From Alistipes sp. (GTDB lineage: Bacteria > Bacteroidota > Bacteroidia > Bacteroidales > Rikenellaceae): a stretch of 34,018 bases of DNA. The stretch is taken from contig JAITWH010000012.1 in assembly GCA_031285405.1 (NCBI GenBank), positions 1-34,018 of the forward strand. The letters run 5' to 3'. The position numbers and the translations under genes were made by a program. Below, piece by piece: positions 7,907 to 15,147 of the stretch. The notes below the pieces were generated by a model. The model did no database searches, was not told the DNA's origin, and worked only from the letters and a program-made list of their open reading frames with translations. How positions within the stretch are numbered: the first letter of the stretch is position 1; the number at the start of each line of letters is the position of its first letter.

Positions 7907-8647
7907 ATGGAGCAGGTTTTGGGGTTTTTGCGGGATATTGCCGCGAATAATGACCGTGAGTGGTTCATGGACAATAAGTTGCGGTACAAAGAGGCCGAGG
8001 CGACGGTCGGGGCGTTGGCCGAGGAGCTCATCGGCGCGATCGGCGAGTTTGACCCCGATGTGAGGGGGTTGTCGGTGCGCGAATGTACGTACCGGATCTA
8101 TCGCGACACGCGGTTTTCGCATGACAAGACGCCGTACAAGACCCATTTTGGGATCTATGTTTGTCCGGGGGGTAAGAAGTCGGGGAATGCGGGCTATTAT
8201 CTTCATATTGAGGCGACTACGGCCGCGGCGGATTTGGCTACGGTCGGAACGCCGACGGCGGATTTAGCTACGCAAAAAGGGATGATTGGGTCGCATATTT
8301 TGGATGCGGGGGTCTATATGCCGGCGCCGGAGGTGCTGCGGAGTGTGCGGGATGAGGTTTTTGACAACGGGGCGGCGGTGGTTGCGGCGCTGGGAGTGGC
8401 GGCTGCGGCGGGGTTTGAGCTCGATCGGTCGAACTCGTTGAAGCGGACTCCAGTGGGTTTTCCGGCCGGTGGAGAGTGGGATGAGTATCTGAGGCTCAAG
8501 GACTTTCATGTTTCCAAGGCCGTTGGGGATGAGTATATTTTGGCGCCCGGATTGGCTCGTCGGGCGGCGGAGGATTTTGGGGCTTGTCGGGATTTTATGC
8601 GGCTGGTTCAGCGGGCGGCGCGGTTTGGGATTGAAGAAGGGCGATGA
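7907..8647 (+). CDS. DUF2461 family protein with an in-frame repeat insertion
   Basis: The 246-residue protein matches the DUF2461/TIGR02453 family of unknown function: FLRDIAANNDREWFMDNKLRY at the N-terminus, YRIYRDTRFSHDKTPYKTHFG near residues 62-82, GYYLHIE near 96-102, GVYMP near 135 and RLKDFHVSK near 200. The family normally passes almost directly from the YYLHIE segment to the VYMP segment; here about 22 residues (103-124, TTAAADLATVGTPTADLAT) lie between them and are encoded by two tandem copies of the intergenic hairpin/linker module (8213-8278). The ATG at 7907 is preferred to in-frame TTG 7901 and GTG 7904 because those bases still belong to the repeat. The stop TGA overlaps the next GTCGG hairpin. 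Confidence 0.85.
   Translation: MEQVLGFLRDIAANNDREWFMDNKLRYKEAEATVGALAEELIGAIGEFDPDVRGLSVRECTYRIYRDTRFSHDKTPYKTHFGIYVCPGGKKSGNAGYYLHIEATTAAADLATVGTPTADLATQKGMIGSHILDAGVYMPAPEVLRSVRDEVFDNGAAVVAALGVAAAAGFELDRSNSLKRTPVGFPAGGEWDEYLRLKDFHVSKAVGDEYILAPGLARRAAEDFGACRDFMRLVQRAARFGIEEGR
8213..8278 (+). repeat. Intergenic repeat module inside a coding sequence
   Basis: Two successive copies of hairpin + GGCGGATTTRGCTACG: a decayed first hairpin (GCGAC-TACG-GCCGC, 8214-8227) and a perfect second GTCGG-AACG-CCGAC (8244-8257). Both are read through in frame by the DUF2461 gene. Confidence 0.85.
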
Positions 8648-8855
8648 GTCGGAACGCCGACGGCGGCTATTTAATTAAGAATTAAAAATTTAGAATTAAG
8701 AATTGGCTACGCGGGCGGCAACAGTCGCGGCGGGTTTGACTACGCAGAACAGCTGGATTGCTTCGCCTGCGGCTCGCAATGACGGGGGGGCGTTAGTTCA
8801 TTTTCAATTGAAGTAGCGTTAGCACTAACCACTAATAACTAACAACTAATCACTA
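8648..8855. repeat. Composite spacer repeat
   Basis: In order: hairpin GTCGG-AACG-CCGAC (8648-8661), four AATTAAG-type heptamers (8673-8700), linker GGCTACGCGG, hairpin GCGGC-AACA-GTCGC (8715-8728), GGATTGCTTC..GCAATGAC element (8753-8790), TTCAATT fragment, GCGTTAGCACTAAC and inverse TTAGTGG heptamers (about 8812-8853). No gene is seen. Confidence 0.85.
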
Positions 8856-8856
8856 T

Positions 8857-9111
8857 TCAGTTTGTGCAGGTGGTGCAGGATTTTTCGGCGCAGGGGGTTT
8901 CGGGGCAGTCGGTGGATTGGTTGGCGGCATTGCGGTTGGCGGCCATCGTGTCGTGGACGGCGCAGGTGATTCCGCGGGCTCGCATGTGGCGGTTGGTCGA
9001 GATCTCGCCGTCGATGTGGTGGCCTTTTATCATGAGGGTCAGGGACATAGCCACTACGAATAGTAGTAGGGCGCCTGTCGAAAATAGTAGGATTGTTAGC
9101 CAGGGGGTCAT
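8857..9111 (-). CDS. Cys-rich small single-pass membrane protein
   Basis: The 84-residue protein has one N-terminal membrane helix (about residues 4-27), then a short basic segment with KGHHID...RHMRARGITC, and a Cys-rich tail with C50, C69, C74, C79 and C82. The arrangement helix, K-G-x-x-x-D/P, N-x-x-M/L-x-x-x-GI-x-C resembles a small Bacteroidales membrane protein of unknown role that I recall; I am only moderately sure of the match. The tail cysteines could bind metal, which is inference. It is the only minus-strand gene in the left half of the window. A TATCTTTA box lies 20 nt upstream. Its stop codon abuts an inverse heptamer array, and the window has no obvious partner gene. Confidence 0.6.
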   Translation of the reverse strand: MTPWLTILLFSTGALLLFVVAMSLTLMIKGHHIDGEISTNRHMRARGITCAVHDTMAANRNAANQSTDCPETPCAEKSCTTCTN

Positions 9112-9131
9112 TTTTTTCTTGCTTTTGGGGG

Positions 9132-9139
9132 TAAAGATA
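9132..9139 (-). promoter_or_regulatory. Near-match -7 box for the Cys-rich membrane protein
   Basis: Read on the minus strand the box is TATCTTTA, one base from TAnnTTTG. It lies 20 nt before the ATG at 9111. Confidence 0.4.
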
Positions 9140-9147
9140 GTTAAAAT

Positions 9148-9415
9148 AGTGGTTAGTTGTTAGTGGTCAGTGGTTAGTGGTTAGTGGTTAGTGCTAACGC
9201 GACGCTTTGGCTAACGCGTAATTCTGGATTGCTTCGCCTGTGGCTCGCAATGACGGGGGGGGGCTAAGTGAAAAGCTCAAGCGTGCTTCGCACGTATATT
9301 AATTTTGCGTAGCTCAAATCGCTGCGGCCGTTGCCGCCTGGATTGCTTCGCCTGCGGCTCGCAATGACGGGGGAGCATAACTCATGTCGCGTTAGCACTA
9401 ACAACTAATCACTAT
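9148..9415. repeat. Composite spacer repeat with inverted heptamer arms
   Basis: The left arm has TTAGTGG-type heptamers (9148-9190) ending in TTAGTGCTAACGCG. Inside are linker GGCTAACGCG, two GGATTGCTTC..GCAATGAC elements (9224-9260 and 9338-9373), a small stem GCGTGCTTCGCACG near 9280-9293, GCGTAGCTC, and inverse hairpin GCGGC-CGTT-GCCGC (9324-9337). The right arm is CGCGTTAGCACTAAC plus inverse heptamers (9390-9414). No gene lies between 9112 and 9435. Confidence 0.85.
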
Positions 9416-9423
9416 TTTTTTAC

Positions 9424-9431
9424 TACCTTTA
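9424..9431 (+). promoter_or_regulatory. Near-match -7 box ahead of trkA
   Basis: TACCTTTA is one base from TAnnTTTG. It ends 4 nt before the ATG of a 12-codon ORF (9436-9471) and 36 nt before the trkA ATG. Confidence 0.5.
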
Positions 9432-9435
9432 CGGG

Positions 9436-9471
9436 ATGAAATTTGGTATAAAATCTCGAAAACGGATATGA
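9436..9471 (+). CDS. Putative 11-residue leader peptide coupled to trkA
   Basis: ATG at 9436 opens a 12-codon frame that ends with TGA at 9469-9471, overlapping the trkA ATG as ATGA. The product would be MKFGIKSRKRI, which is basic. The -7-like box ends 4 nt before this ATG, the same spacing seen before the GTG at 2123 and before recQ. This suggests the transcript starts at this codon and that trkA is reached by translational coupling. Function is inferred from position only; it could also be chance. Confidence 0.35.
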   Translation: MKFGIKSRKRI

Positions 9472-10808
9472 AAATTGTGATTGTCGGGGCGGGGGAAGTG
9501 GGGAGCCATCTGGCGCGCATGCTGAGCGGGTCGGGGCACGATATCACCGTGGCCGACAGCGATGCAAAGCAGTTGGAGGCAGTCGCGGGGGTGGCCGATG
9601 TGGTCACCATCGAGGGCGATCCCGCAACTTTCGCGACCCTCAAAAGGGCGTCGGCGAGGAGGGCCGATCTGGTCATCTCGGTGCATCAGGAGGAGAATAT
9701 CAACATCCTGTCGGCGATGCTGGCCAAGCAGTTGGGGGCCAAAAAGGCGATCGCGCGCATCGACAACAACGAGTGGTTGGAGCCCGACTACAAGGAGGTG
9801 TTCGTGGGGATGGGGATCGACTATCTGTTCCATCCGGAGCACACCGCCGCCGAGGAGGTGATCAATCTGATGGGCCACACGGCGATTACCGATTATGTCG
9901 ATTTTTCGGGCGGGCGGATGTCGCTCATGGTGTTTCGGCCCACGCCGTCGTCGCCGTTGGCGGGGAAGACTATGCTTGAGATTGCGCCCGACCCCGGGGC
10001 GATACATTGGCGGATTGTGGCCATCGCGCGGGGTGAGGAGACGATTATTCCGCATGGCGACGACAGGGTGTTGGTGGGCGACACGTTGTATGTGATCATT
10101 CCGCACGAGCTGTCGAGGGATGTGCAGGAGCTGTCGGGGCAGGCGGCGTTCGATGTCAAGAACATGATGATATTGGGCGGAAGCCGCATCGGGGTGCAGA
10201 TCGCCAAGGCGTTGCAGGAGCATGTGGATATCAAGTTGGTGGAGTATAACCCCGACGAGGCGTACCGGTTGGCCGAGCTGCTGGACAAGACGCTGATCAT
10301 CAACGCCGACGGACGGAACATCGACGCCATGATGGAGGAGGGGATCAACAGGATGGATGCCTTTGTGGCGGTGACGTCGCGGTCGGAGACCAACATCCTG
10401 ACGGCCATGTTGGCCAAGAAGTTGGGGGTGAAGAAGGTGATCGCCGAGGTGGAGAATCTGAACTACATTGCGTTGGCGGAGAGCATCGGGATAGACACGG
10501 TGATCAACAAAAAGCTGCTGACGGCGAGCAACATATATCGTTTTACGATGAACACCGACGTGCAGGCGGTGAAGTATCTGACGGGCACGAGCGCCGAGGT
10601 GTTGGAGTTTATCGTGAAGCCCGGGTCGCCTTCGACGCGGGTGCCGATACGCGAGTTGGGCTTTCCGTCGGCCGCGACTATCGGCGGGATCGTGAGGGGC
10701 GAGCAGGTGTTGATGGCGGTGGGCGAGACGCAGATCGTCGCCTACGACCGAGTGATCGTGTTTGCGAAACCGGAGGCCGAAGGGTTTGTCGGCAAGTTTT
10801 TTAACTAA
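9468..10808 (+). CDS. trkA: Trk potassium uptake system regulatory protein TrkA
   Basis: A peripheral cytoplasmic protein that gates the TrkH potassium channel through NAD(H)/nucleotide binding. The 446-residue protein has the usual two-fold structure: an N-terminal Rossmann RCK_N domain starting VIVGAGEVGSHLARML (G-x-G-x-x-G), a first RCK_C domain ending near 220, a second Rossmann domain starting ILGGSRIGVQIAKAL near 229, and a second RCK_C domain to the end. SRSETNILTAMLAKKLG near 305 repeats the layout of EENINILSAMLAKQLG near 77. No trkH is in the window; it may follow elsewhere on the chromosome. The downstream GH3-family gene starts 9 nt after the stop, so they probably form an operon. 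Confidence 0.95.
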   Translation: MKIVIVGAGEVGSHLARMLSGSGHDITVADSDAKQLEAVAGVADVVTIEGDPATFATLKRASARRADLVISVHQEENINILSAMLAKQLGAKKAIARIDNNEWLEPDYKEVFVGMGIDYLFHPEHTAAEEVINLMGHTAITDYVDFSGGRMSLMVFRPTPSSPLAGKTMLEIAPDPGAIHWRIVAIARGEETIIPHGDDRVLVGDTLYVIIPHELSRDVQELSGQAAFDVKNMMILGGSRIGVQIAKALQEHVDIKLVEYNPDEAYRLAELLDKTLIINADGRNIDAMMEEGINRMDAFVAVTSRSETNILTAMLAKKLGVKKVIAEVENLNYIALAESIGIDTVINKKLLTASNIYRFTMNTDVQAVKYLTGTSAEVLEFIVKPGSPSTRVPIRELGFPSAATIGGIVRGEQVLMAVGETQIVAYDRVIVFAKPEAEGFVGKFFN

Positions 10809-10817
10809 TCTGAAGCA

Positions 10818-12380
10818 ATGCTGCCCAAAATTATAAGAGCCGCGATGGACGGCAGGTTGAGAGAGATCGAACGGTTCAGGCGACATCCCGCCGAGGTGCA
10901 GGAGGAGCAGCTTCGGTGGCTCGTGGAGCGAGGGGCGGCGACGGCTTTCGGGCAAGACCATGGGCTCGGCGGCAACGGCCGCGGCGGATTTGGCTACGCG
11001 GAACATGGAGGCGGGAGTCTCATCGAGAGATATCAGGCGCGGGTGCCGGTGAGGGAGTACGAGGGGTTTGCGCCCTACATCGAGCGGGCGCGGCGGGGCG
11101 AACGCGATGTGCTGTGGGCGGGCGAGACGAGGTGGTTCGCGAGGTCGAGCGGCACGACGGGCAGCAAGAGTAAGTATATTCCCGTGACGCGCGACGGACT
11201 GAGGATGAGCCACTTGAGGGGGCCGAGGGATTGCATCGCGCTGAATGTGGAGCGGTGGCCCGAGACGGGGGTGTATGGCGGGAAGACGTTGACGTTGGGC
11301 GGGTCGCGGAGGATAGAGCGCGAGGGCGAGAACGCGCTGACGGGTGACCTGTCGGCCATCATGATCGAAAATGTGCCGATGTTGGCCAACCTGTGGCGGG
11401 TGCCCAGAACCGAGACCGCGCTGATGGCCGACTTCGAGCAGAAGGTGGATCGGATATGTCGCGAGTGTGCGGAGGTCGATGTGCGGGCGTTGGCGGGGGT
11501 GCCGTCGTGGAACTTAGTGATGCTGAGGCGGATGCTGGAGTTCACGGGCAAGAGCAACCTCTTAGAGGTGTGGCCGAGGCTGGAGCTGTTCATTCATGGC
11601 GGGGTGAACTTTTCGCCCTACCGCGAGGTGTACAGGCGGCTGATTCCGTCGGACGGGATGCACTACATGGAGACATACAACGCGTCGGAGGGATTTTTCG
11701 GCATCGCGGACGGGTTTGGCGACGACATGTTGCTGATGTTGGACTACGGCACATTCTATGAGTTTCTGCCGGTGGGCGATCTGGACGATCCGTCGAAGGC
11801 GGTACCGATAGAGGGGGTTCGGACGGGGGTCAACTATGCGATGATAATTTCGAGTGCGGGTGGGTTGTGGCGATACATGGTGGGCGACACGGTGCGGTTT
11901 ACGTCGTGTGCGCCCTATCGGATTCGTGTGTCGGGGCGGACGAGGCAGTATATCAACGCATTCGGGGAGGAGATCATTGTGGACAACGCCGAGAGTGCGA
12001 TTGCGGCGGCGTGTCGCGAGACGGGGGCCGAGGTGGCAGAGTACACTGCCGCGCCGGTCTACATGGAGGTCGACACTAAGGGGGCTCATCAGTGGTTGGT
12101 GGAGTTTCGGCGGGAGCCTTCGGGTGGGGTTGGCGCGTTTGCCGAGGCTTTGGATCGCGCGCTTCAGGAGGTCAACTCGGACTATGAAGCCAAGCGTTGG
12201 CGGGATACTACTTTGTGTGCGCCGGTCGTTACGGCTCTGCCCGCGGGGACTTTTCTGCGGTGGATGGAGGCGAGGGGTAAGACGGGGGGGCAGAACAAGG
12301 TTCCGCGGTTGGCGAATGATCGGGAGTATGTGGAGGACGTTTTGTCTCTAATGAATCGGGAATTAGTGGTTAGTGATTAG
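10818..12380 (+). CDS. GH3 family protein (acyl-adenylate-forming, amido-synthetase-like)
   Basis: The 520-residue protein matches the GH3 family, whose plant members conjugate acyl acids to amino acids through adenylates; the substrate of bacterial members is unknown. Visible family segments: YEGFAPYIERA near 81-92, the ATP-binding SSGTTGSKSKYIPVT near 110-125, the HYMETYNASEGFFG segment near 278, WRYMVGDTVRFT near 353 and GGQNKVPRL near the C-terminus. Residues about 51-65 (GGNGRGGFGYAEH) are encoded by an in-frame copy of the intergenic hairpin/linker module and lie between TAFGQDHG and the usual IERYQARVPVREY segment. The last residues ELVVSD and the stop come from a TTAGTGG-type array. 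It is cotranscribed with trkA by spacing (9 nt). Confidence 0.88.
   Translation: MLPKIIRAAMDGRLREIERFRRHPAEVQEEQLRWLVERGAATAFGQDHGLGGNGRGGFGYAEHGGGSLIERYQARVPVREYEGFAPYIERARRGERDVLWAGETRWFARSSGTTGSKSKYIPVTRDGLRMSHLRGPRDCIALNVERWPETGVYGGKTLTLGGSRRIEREGENALTGDLSAIMIENVPMLANLWRVPRTETALMADFEQKVDRICRECAEVDVRALAGVPSWNLVMLRRMLEFTGKSNLLEVWPRLELFIHGGVNFSPYREVYRRLIPSDGMHYMETYNASEGFFGIADGFGDDMLLMLDYGTFYEFLPVGDLDDPSKAVPIEGVRTGVNYAMIISSAGGLWRYMVGDTVRFTSCAPYRIRVSGRTRQYINAFGEEIIVDNAESAIAAACRETGAEVAEYTAAPVYMEVDTKGAHQWLVEFRREPSGGVGAFAEALDRALQEVNSDYEAKRWRDTTLCAPVVTALPAGTFLRWMEARGKTGGQNKVPRLANDREYVEDVLSLMNRELVVSD
10967..11005 (+). repeat. Intergenic repeat module inside the GH3 gene
   Basis: Hairpin GCGGC-AACG-GCCGC (10969-10982) is followed by GGCGGATTTGGCTACGCGG, the same order as in the spacers at 2047-2078. 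It is read in a different frame from the copy in the DUF2461 gene. Confidence 0.85.
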
Positions 12381-12472
12381 TGCTAACGCCGTAAAAAGCT
12401 ACGCACTGATTTTGCATAGCACTACGCCGCGTTAGCACTAACCACTAATCACTAACAACTAAACACTAATAA
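12362..12472. repeat. Composite spacer repeat with inverted heptamer arms
   Basis: The left arm is AATTAGTGGTTAGTGATTAG plus TGCTAACGCC, overlapping the end of the GH3 gene. The centre has AGCTACGCAC and TGCATAGC. The right arm is CGCGTTAGCACTAAC plus inverse heptamers up to 12472, 3 nt before the next ATG. The spacer is entirely repeat. Confidence 0.85.
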
Positions 12473-12475
12473 ATC

Positions 12476-13081
12476 ATGTATATAGCGATTGCAGGAAACA
12501 TAGGCAGCGGGAAGACCTCGCTGACGGAGCTACTCGCACGGAGGTTCGAGGCGACTCCGCATTTCGAGAATATCGACAACCCCTATATCAACGATTTTTA
12601 TGAGGATATGGGGCGGTGGTCGTTCAACTTTCAGGTCTACTTTCTGTCGTGCCGCATCCGCCAGTCGATGGAGGCGCTGAGGAGTGGCGGCGACCTGTTT
12701 CAGGATCGGACGATTCATGAGGACGCGCACATTTTTGCCGCCAACCTGCACGAGATGGGGCTCATGTCGTCACGCGACTTCAGCACCTACATGCAGATCT
12801 ACCGGCTGTCGGAGGAGCTGATCCGGAAGCCCGACCTGTTGGTCTATCTGAAGGCGAGCGTGCCAAAGTTGGTGGAGCAGATCAGCAAGCGCGGGCGGAC
12901 GTATGAACAGGGGATCGACGAGGAGTATCTGAGGCGGCTCAACGACAAGTATGACAACTGGATCGAGAATATATACCCGGGCGAGGTGATGGTGCTGGAC
13001 GTCGACCGGTGCGACTTTATGAAAGACCCTAAAATAATCGAAGATGTTTCCGAAAGAGTTCGAGAGATCTGTGGCAGATGA
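12476..13081 (+). CDS. Deoxynucleoside kinase
   Basis: A cytoplasmic salvage enzyme phosphorylating deoxynucleosides with ATP. The 201-residue protein has the P-loop GNIGSGKT at residues 7-14, E/N-rich substrate segment FENIDNPYINDFYED near 30-45, FNFQVYFLSCR near 50-60, the DRTIHEDAHIFA motif (equivalent of the family DRS/ERS motif) near 81-93, and a lid-like KRGRTYEQGI near 140-150. The length is normal for the dNK/dGK family; which nucleoside it prefers cannot be read from sequence. The end overlaps the start of the next gene by 38 nt in another frame, so the two are cotranscribed and probably translationally coupled. The start ATG directly follows a repeat spacer. Confidence 0.93.
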   Translation: MYIAIAGNIGSGKTSLTELLARRFEATPHFENIDNPYINDFYEDMGRWSFNFQVYFLSCRIRQSMEALRSGGDLFQDRTIHEDAHIFAANLHEMGLMSSRDFSTYMQIYRLSEELIRKPDLLVYLKASVPKLVEQISKRGRTYEQGIDEEYLRRLNDKYDNWIENIYPGEVMVLDVDRCDFMKDPKIIEDVSERVREICGR

Positions 13082-14414
13082 GTTGGGCGCGGCCGAGGCG
13101 GCGGAGCTGTTGGCGGCGCTGGATGGCGAGGCGGTGGTGTCGGTGCGGTATAATCCTTTTAAGCTTTCGGCTCTTCCTGTTTCGGCGACGGATGGGGTTC
13201 CGTGGAATCGTTATGGGGCTTATCTGAGTGAGCGGCCGGTGTTTACGCTCGATCCGGCTTGGCATGCGGGGGCGTACTATGTTCAGGAGGCGTCGTCGCA
13301 GTTTGTGGAGCATGTGTATCGGGAGGCGTGTGGGGGCGAGGAGCTTCCGGAGGGGGTGCGGATTTTGGATCTGTGTGCCGCGCCCGGGGGCAAGACGACG
13401 TTGTGGTCGACTCTGGCGGGGCCGACGGGGTTGGTCGTGGCGAACGAGGTGATCAAGCAGCGGGCAGGGGTGCTGGCCGACAATGTGAGGCGTTGGGGAG
13501 TCGGCAATGTGGCTGTGTGTTGCAACGAGGCTCGCGATTTTGCCCCCTTTCGGCACTGGTTCGATGTGCTGGCTGTCGACGCGCCATGCTCGGGCGAGGG
13601 GATGTTTCGCAAAAATCGGGGGGCGCGCGACGAGTGGAGTCCCGCCGCGGTGGAGATGTGTGCCGCGCGGCAAAAGCGGATTCTGGCAGACGCTTGGGAG
13701 GCTTTGCGGCCGGGTGGGTTGCTGATATACTCGACTTGTACTTTTAATCGGTTGGAGAATGAGGGGAATGTGGCGTGGCTGATGGCTAATTTTTCTGTTG
13801 AGCCGGTTGATGTTGAGGTGCCGGAAGAGTGGGGCATCGAGGTTGGGGAGGTTTCGGGGATTCGGACTTTTCGGATGTGGCCGCATCGGGCTCGGGGCGA
13901 GGGATTTTTTGCGGCCGTGATGCGCAAGGGCGACGGGCGGATGAAGCGGGAGACGCCGCGGACGCGACGGGAGCCGTTGGGAGAGTTGAATCGGCCCGAA
14001 AGTCGGCCGCTGGCGGAGTGGGTGGCGGCTCCGGAGGCGATGAAATTTGCGCGTGCAGGGGAGGCGTGTTACGGTTTTTATCGCCCCGTGTATCGCGATG
14101 TCGCTGCGCTGGCAGGAGGGTTACACGTCATATACTCAGGGGTTTGCATGGGGCAGATCTTTAATGGGCGGTTGCGGCCCGACCATGCTTTGGCGCTATT
14201 TGCCGACCTCGATCGCGGCAGGGCGGCGGTCACTTCGCTGACTCGGGAGGAGGCTTTGGACTATCTTCGTAAGCGGGAGTTTGCGGATGTTTCGCGGCTT
14301 CCGGAGGGGCTTAATTTGTTGACGCATGATGAGTTGGCGATCGGTTGGACGAAGCGGATCGGGCATCGGACTAATACTATGTTGCCGAATAGTTTTCGGA
14401 TTGTAAATGTGTAA
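13044..14414 (+). CDS. RsmF-like rRNA (cytosine-5) methyltransferase, RsmB/NOP family
   Basis: An S-adenosylmethionine-dependent RNA m5C methyltransferase. The 456-residue protein has an N-terminal RNA-binding region with YYVQEASSQF near 80-90, the SAM-binding motif LDLCAAPGGKTT near 113, the motif IV cysteine C182 in DAPCSGEGMFRK, and the catalytic motif VI cysteine C232 in YSTCTFN. The C-terminal third (from about 300) fits the pre-PUA/PUA-type domain of RsmF/YebU, which methylates 16S rRNA C1407 in E. coli; the exact target here is inferred. It starts inside the deoxynucleoside kinase gene (38-nt overlap). GGG-rich codon use matches the left-hand neighbours. Confidence 0.92.
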   Translation: MFPKEFERSVADELGAAEAAELLAALDGEAVVSVRYNPFKLSALPVSATDGVPWNRYGAYLSERPVFTLDPAWHAGAYYVQEASSQFVEHVYREACGGEELPEGVRILDLCAAPGGKTTLWSTLAGPTGLVVANEVIKQRAGVLADNVRRWGVGNVAVCCNEARDFAPFRHWFDVLAVDAPCSGEGMFRKNRGARDEWSPAAVEMCAARQKRILADAWEALRPGGLLIYSTCTFNRLENEGNVAWLMANFSVEPVDVEVPEEWGIEVGEVSGIRTFRMWPHRARGEGFFAAVMRKGDGRMKRETPRTRREPLGELNRPESRPLAEWVAAPEAMKFARAGEACYGFYRPVYRDVAALAGGLHVIYSGVCMGQIFNGRLRPDHALALFADLDRGRAAVTSLTREEALDYLRKREFADVSRLPEGLNLLTHDELAIGWTKRIGHRTNTMLPNSFRIVNV

Positions 14415-14422
14415 AAATTAGC

Positions 14423-14430
14423 TATATTTG
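14423..14430 (+). promoter_or_regulatory. -7 promoter box for the MerR-type regulator
   Basis: TATATTTG is an exact TAnnTTTG match. It lies 24 nt before the ATG at 14455 and 8 nt after the preceding stop codon. Confidence 0.6.
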
Positions 14431-14454
14431 TGGCGCTACTTAAAGCGTTGGTTC

Positions 14455-15087
14455 ATGGCGGAAAAATTATATTATTCGATGGGCGAGGTGGCCGAAATGT
14501 TGGACGTCACCCCCACCCTGCTGCGGTTCTGGGAGAGGCGGTTCGATATCGTCGCGCCGCACCGAAACAAAAAAGGTAACAGGCTCTTCTCGGCCGAGGA
14601 TGTGCGCAACCTAAAAACGATCTATCACCTTGTGAAAGAGCGTGGTATGACCCTTGCCGGCGCCGAGAAACAGTTGCGTGCGGCGCGCAGTTCGGTCGAG
14701 CGCGATGTGGAGATTGCCGAACGATTGGGGGCCATTCGGGCGCTGCTGGTCGAGGTTCGGAATGAGCTTGGCGGTGGCGGAGTTGTTGTTGGGGAGGAGT
14801 TCGAGGGGGGAGCGGATGAGACTGTTTTGGCGGTGGGTTCTGAGATTGAGGCTGTTGCGACTGCGGCGGCGATTGTTGAATCGGCGGTCGAGGTGATGGT
14901 TGAGCCGGCGGTCGAGGTGGTGGTCGCGGCTGAGTTGGAGATTGAACCTGAGGTGGTTGAGCGCGAGTTGGAGATCGAGGCGGAAGTTGAGGTCGAACAG
15001 GAGGCAGAAATCAAGGTCGAAGAGGCTGAGGAAGAGGTGGTTGAGATGGAGGTTGTGGGGCGGTTTATTGAGCAGACTCTTTTTTAA
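14455..15087 (+). CDS. MerR family transcriptional regulator with acidic low-complexity tail
   Basis: The 210-residue protein has an N-terminal MerR winged-helix domain: YYSMGEVAEMLDVTPTLLRFWE (residues 5-26), then FDIVAPHRNKKGNRLFSAEDV and a helical segment LKTIYHLVKERGMTLAGAEKQL to about residue 78, as in a MerR-type regulator conserved in Bacteroidota. A short helix (to about residue 105) is followed by roughly 100 residues rich in Glu, Val and Ala with short EVEVE/EIEAE-like repeats and no recognisable domain. The tail is much more biased than the rest of the protein and is probably disordered or forms an acidic coil. The ATG at 14455 is preferred to the in-frame TTG at 14428, which overlaps the promoter box. 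Confidence 0.88.
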   Translation: MAEKLYYSMGEVAEMLDVTPTLLRFWERRFDIVAPHRNKKGNRLFSAEDVRNLKTIYHLVKERGMTLAGAEKQLRAARSSVERDVEIAERLGAIRALLVEVRNELGGGGVVVGEEFEGGADETVLAVGSEIEAVATAAAIVESAVEVMVEPAVEVVVAAELEIEPEVVERELEIEAEVEVEQEAEIKVEEAEEEVVEMEVVGRFIEQTLF

Positions 15088-15089
15088 GA

Positions 15090-15120
15090 AGTGATAAGTG
15101 AAAAACTAAAAGTGAAAAAT
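15090..15120. repeat. AGTGAAA heptamer array
   Basis: AGTGATA, AGTGAAA, AACTAAA, AGTGAAA and AATCAGG follow each other with period 7, starting 2 nt after the upstream stop. A nearly identical series (AGTGAAA, AGTGAAA, AACGAAA, AGTGAAA, AACACGG) is at 19353-19387. Confidence 0.75.
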
Positions 15121-15147
15121 CAGGGTACCGAAGCGCCGGCTGATGTG

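Noticed and set aside
9429-11213. 594-codon ORF antisense to trkA and GH3
   Set aside because: Shadow frame across two well supported genes; composition dominated by Arg, His and Pro.
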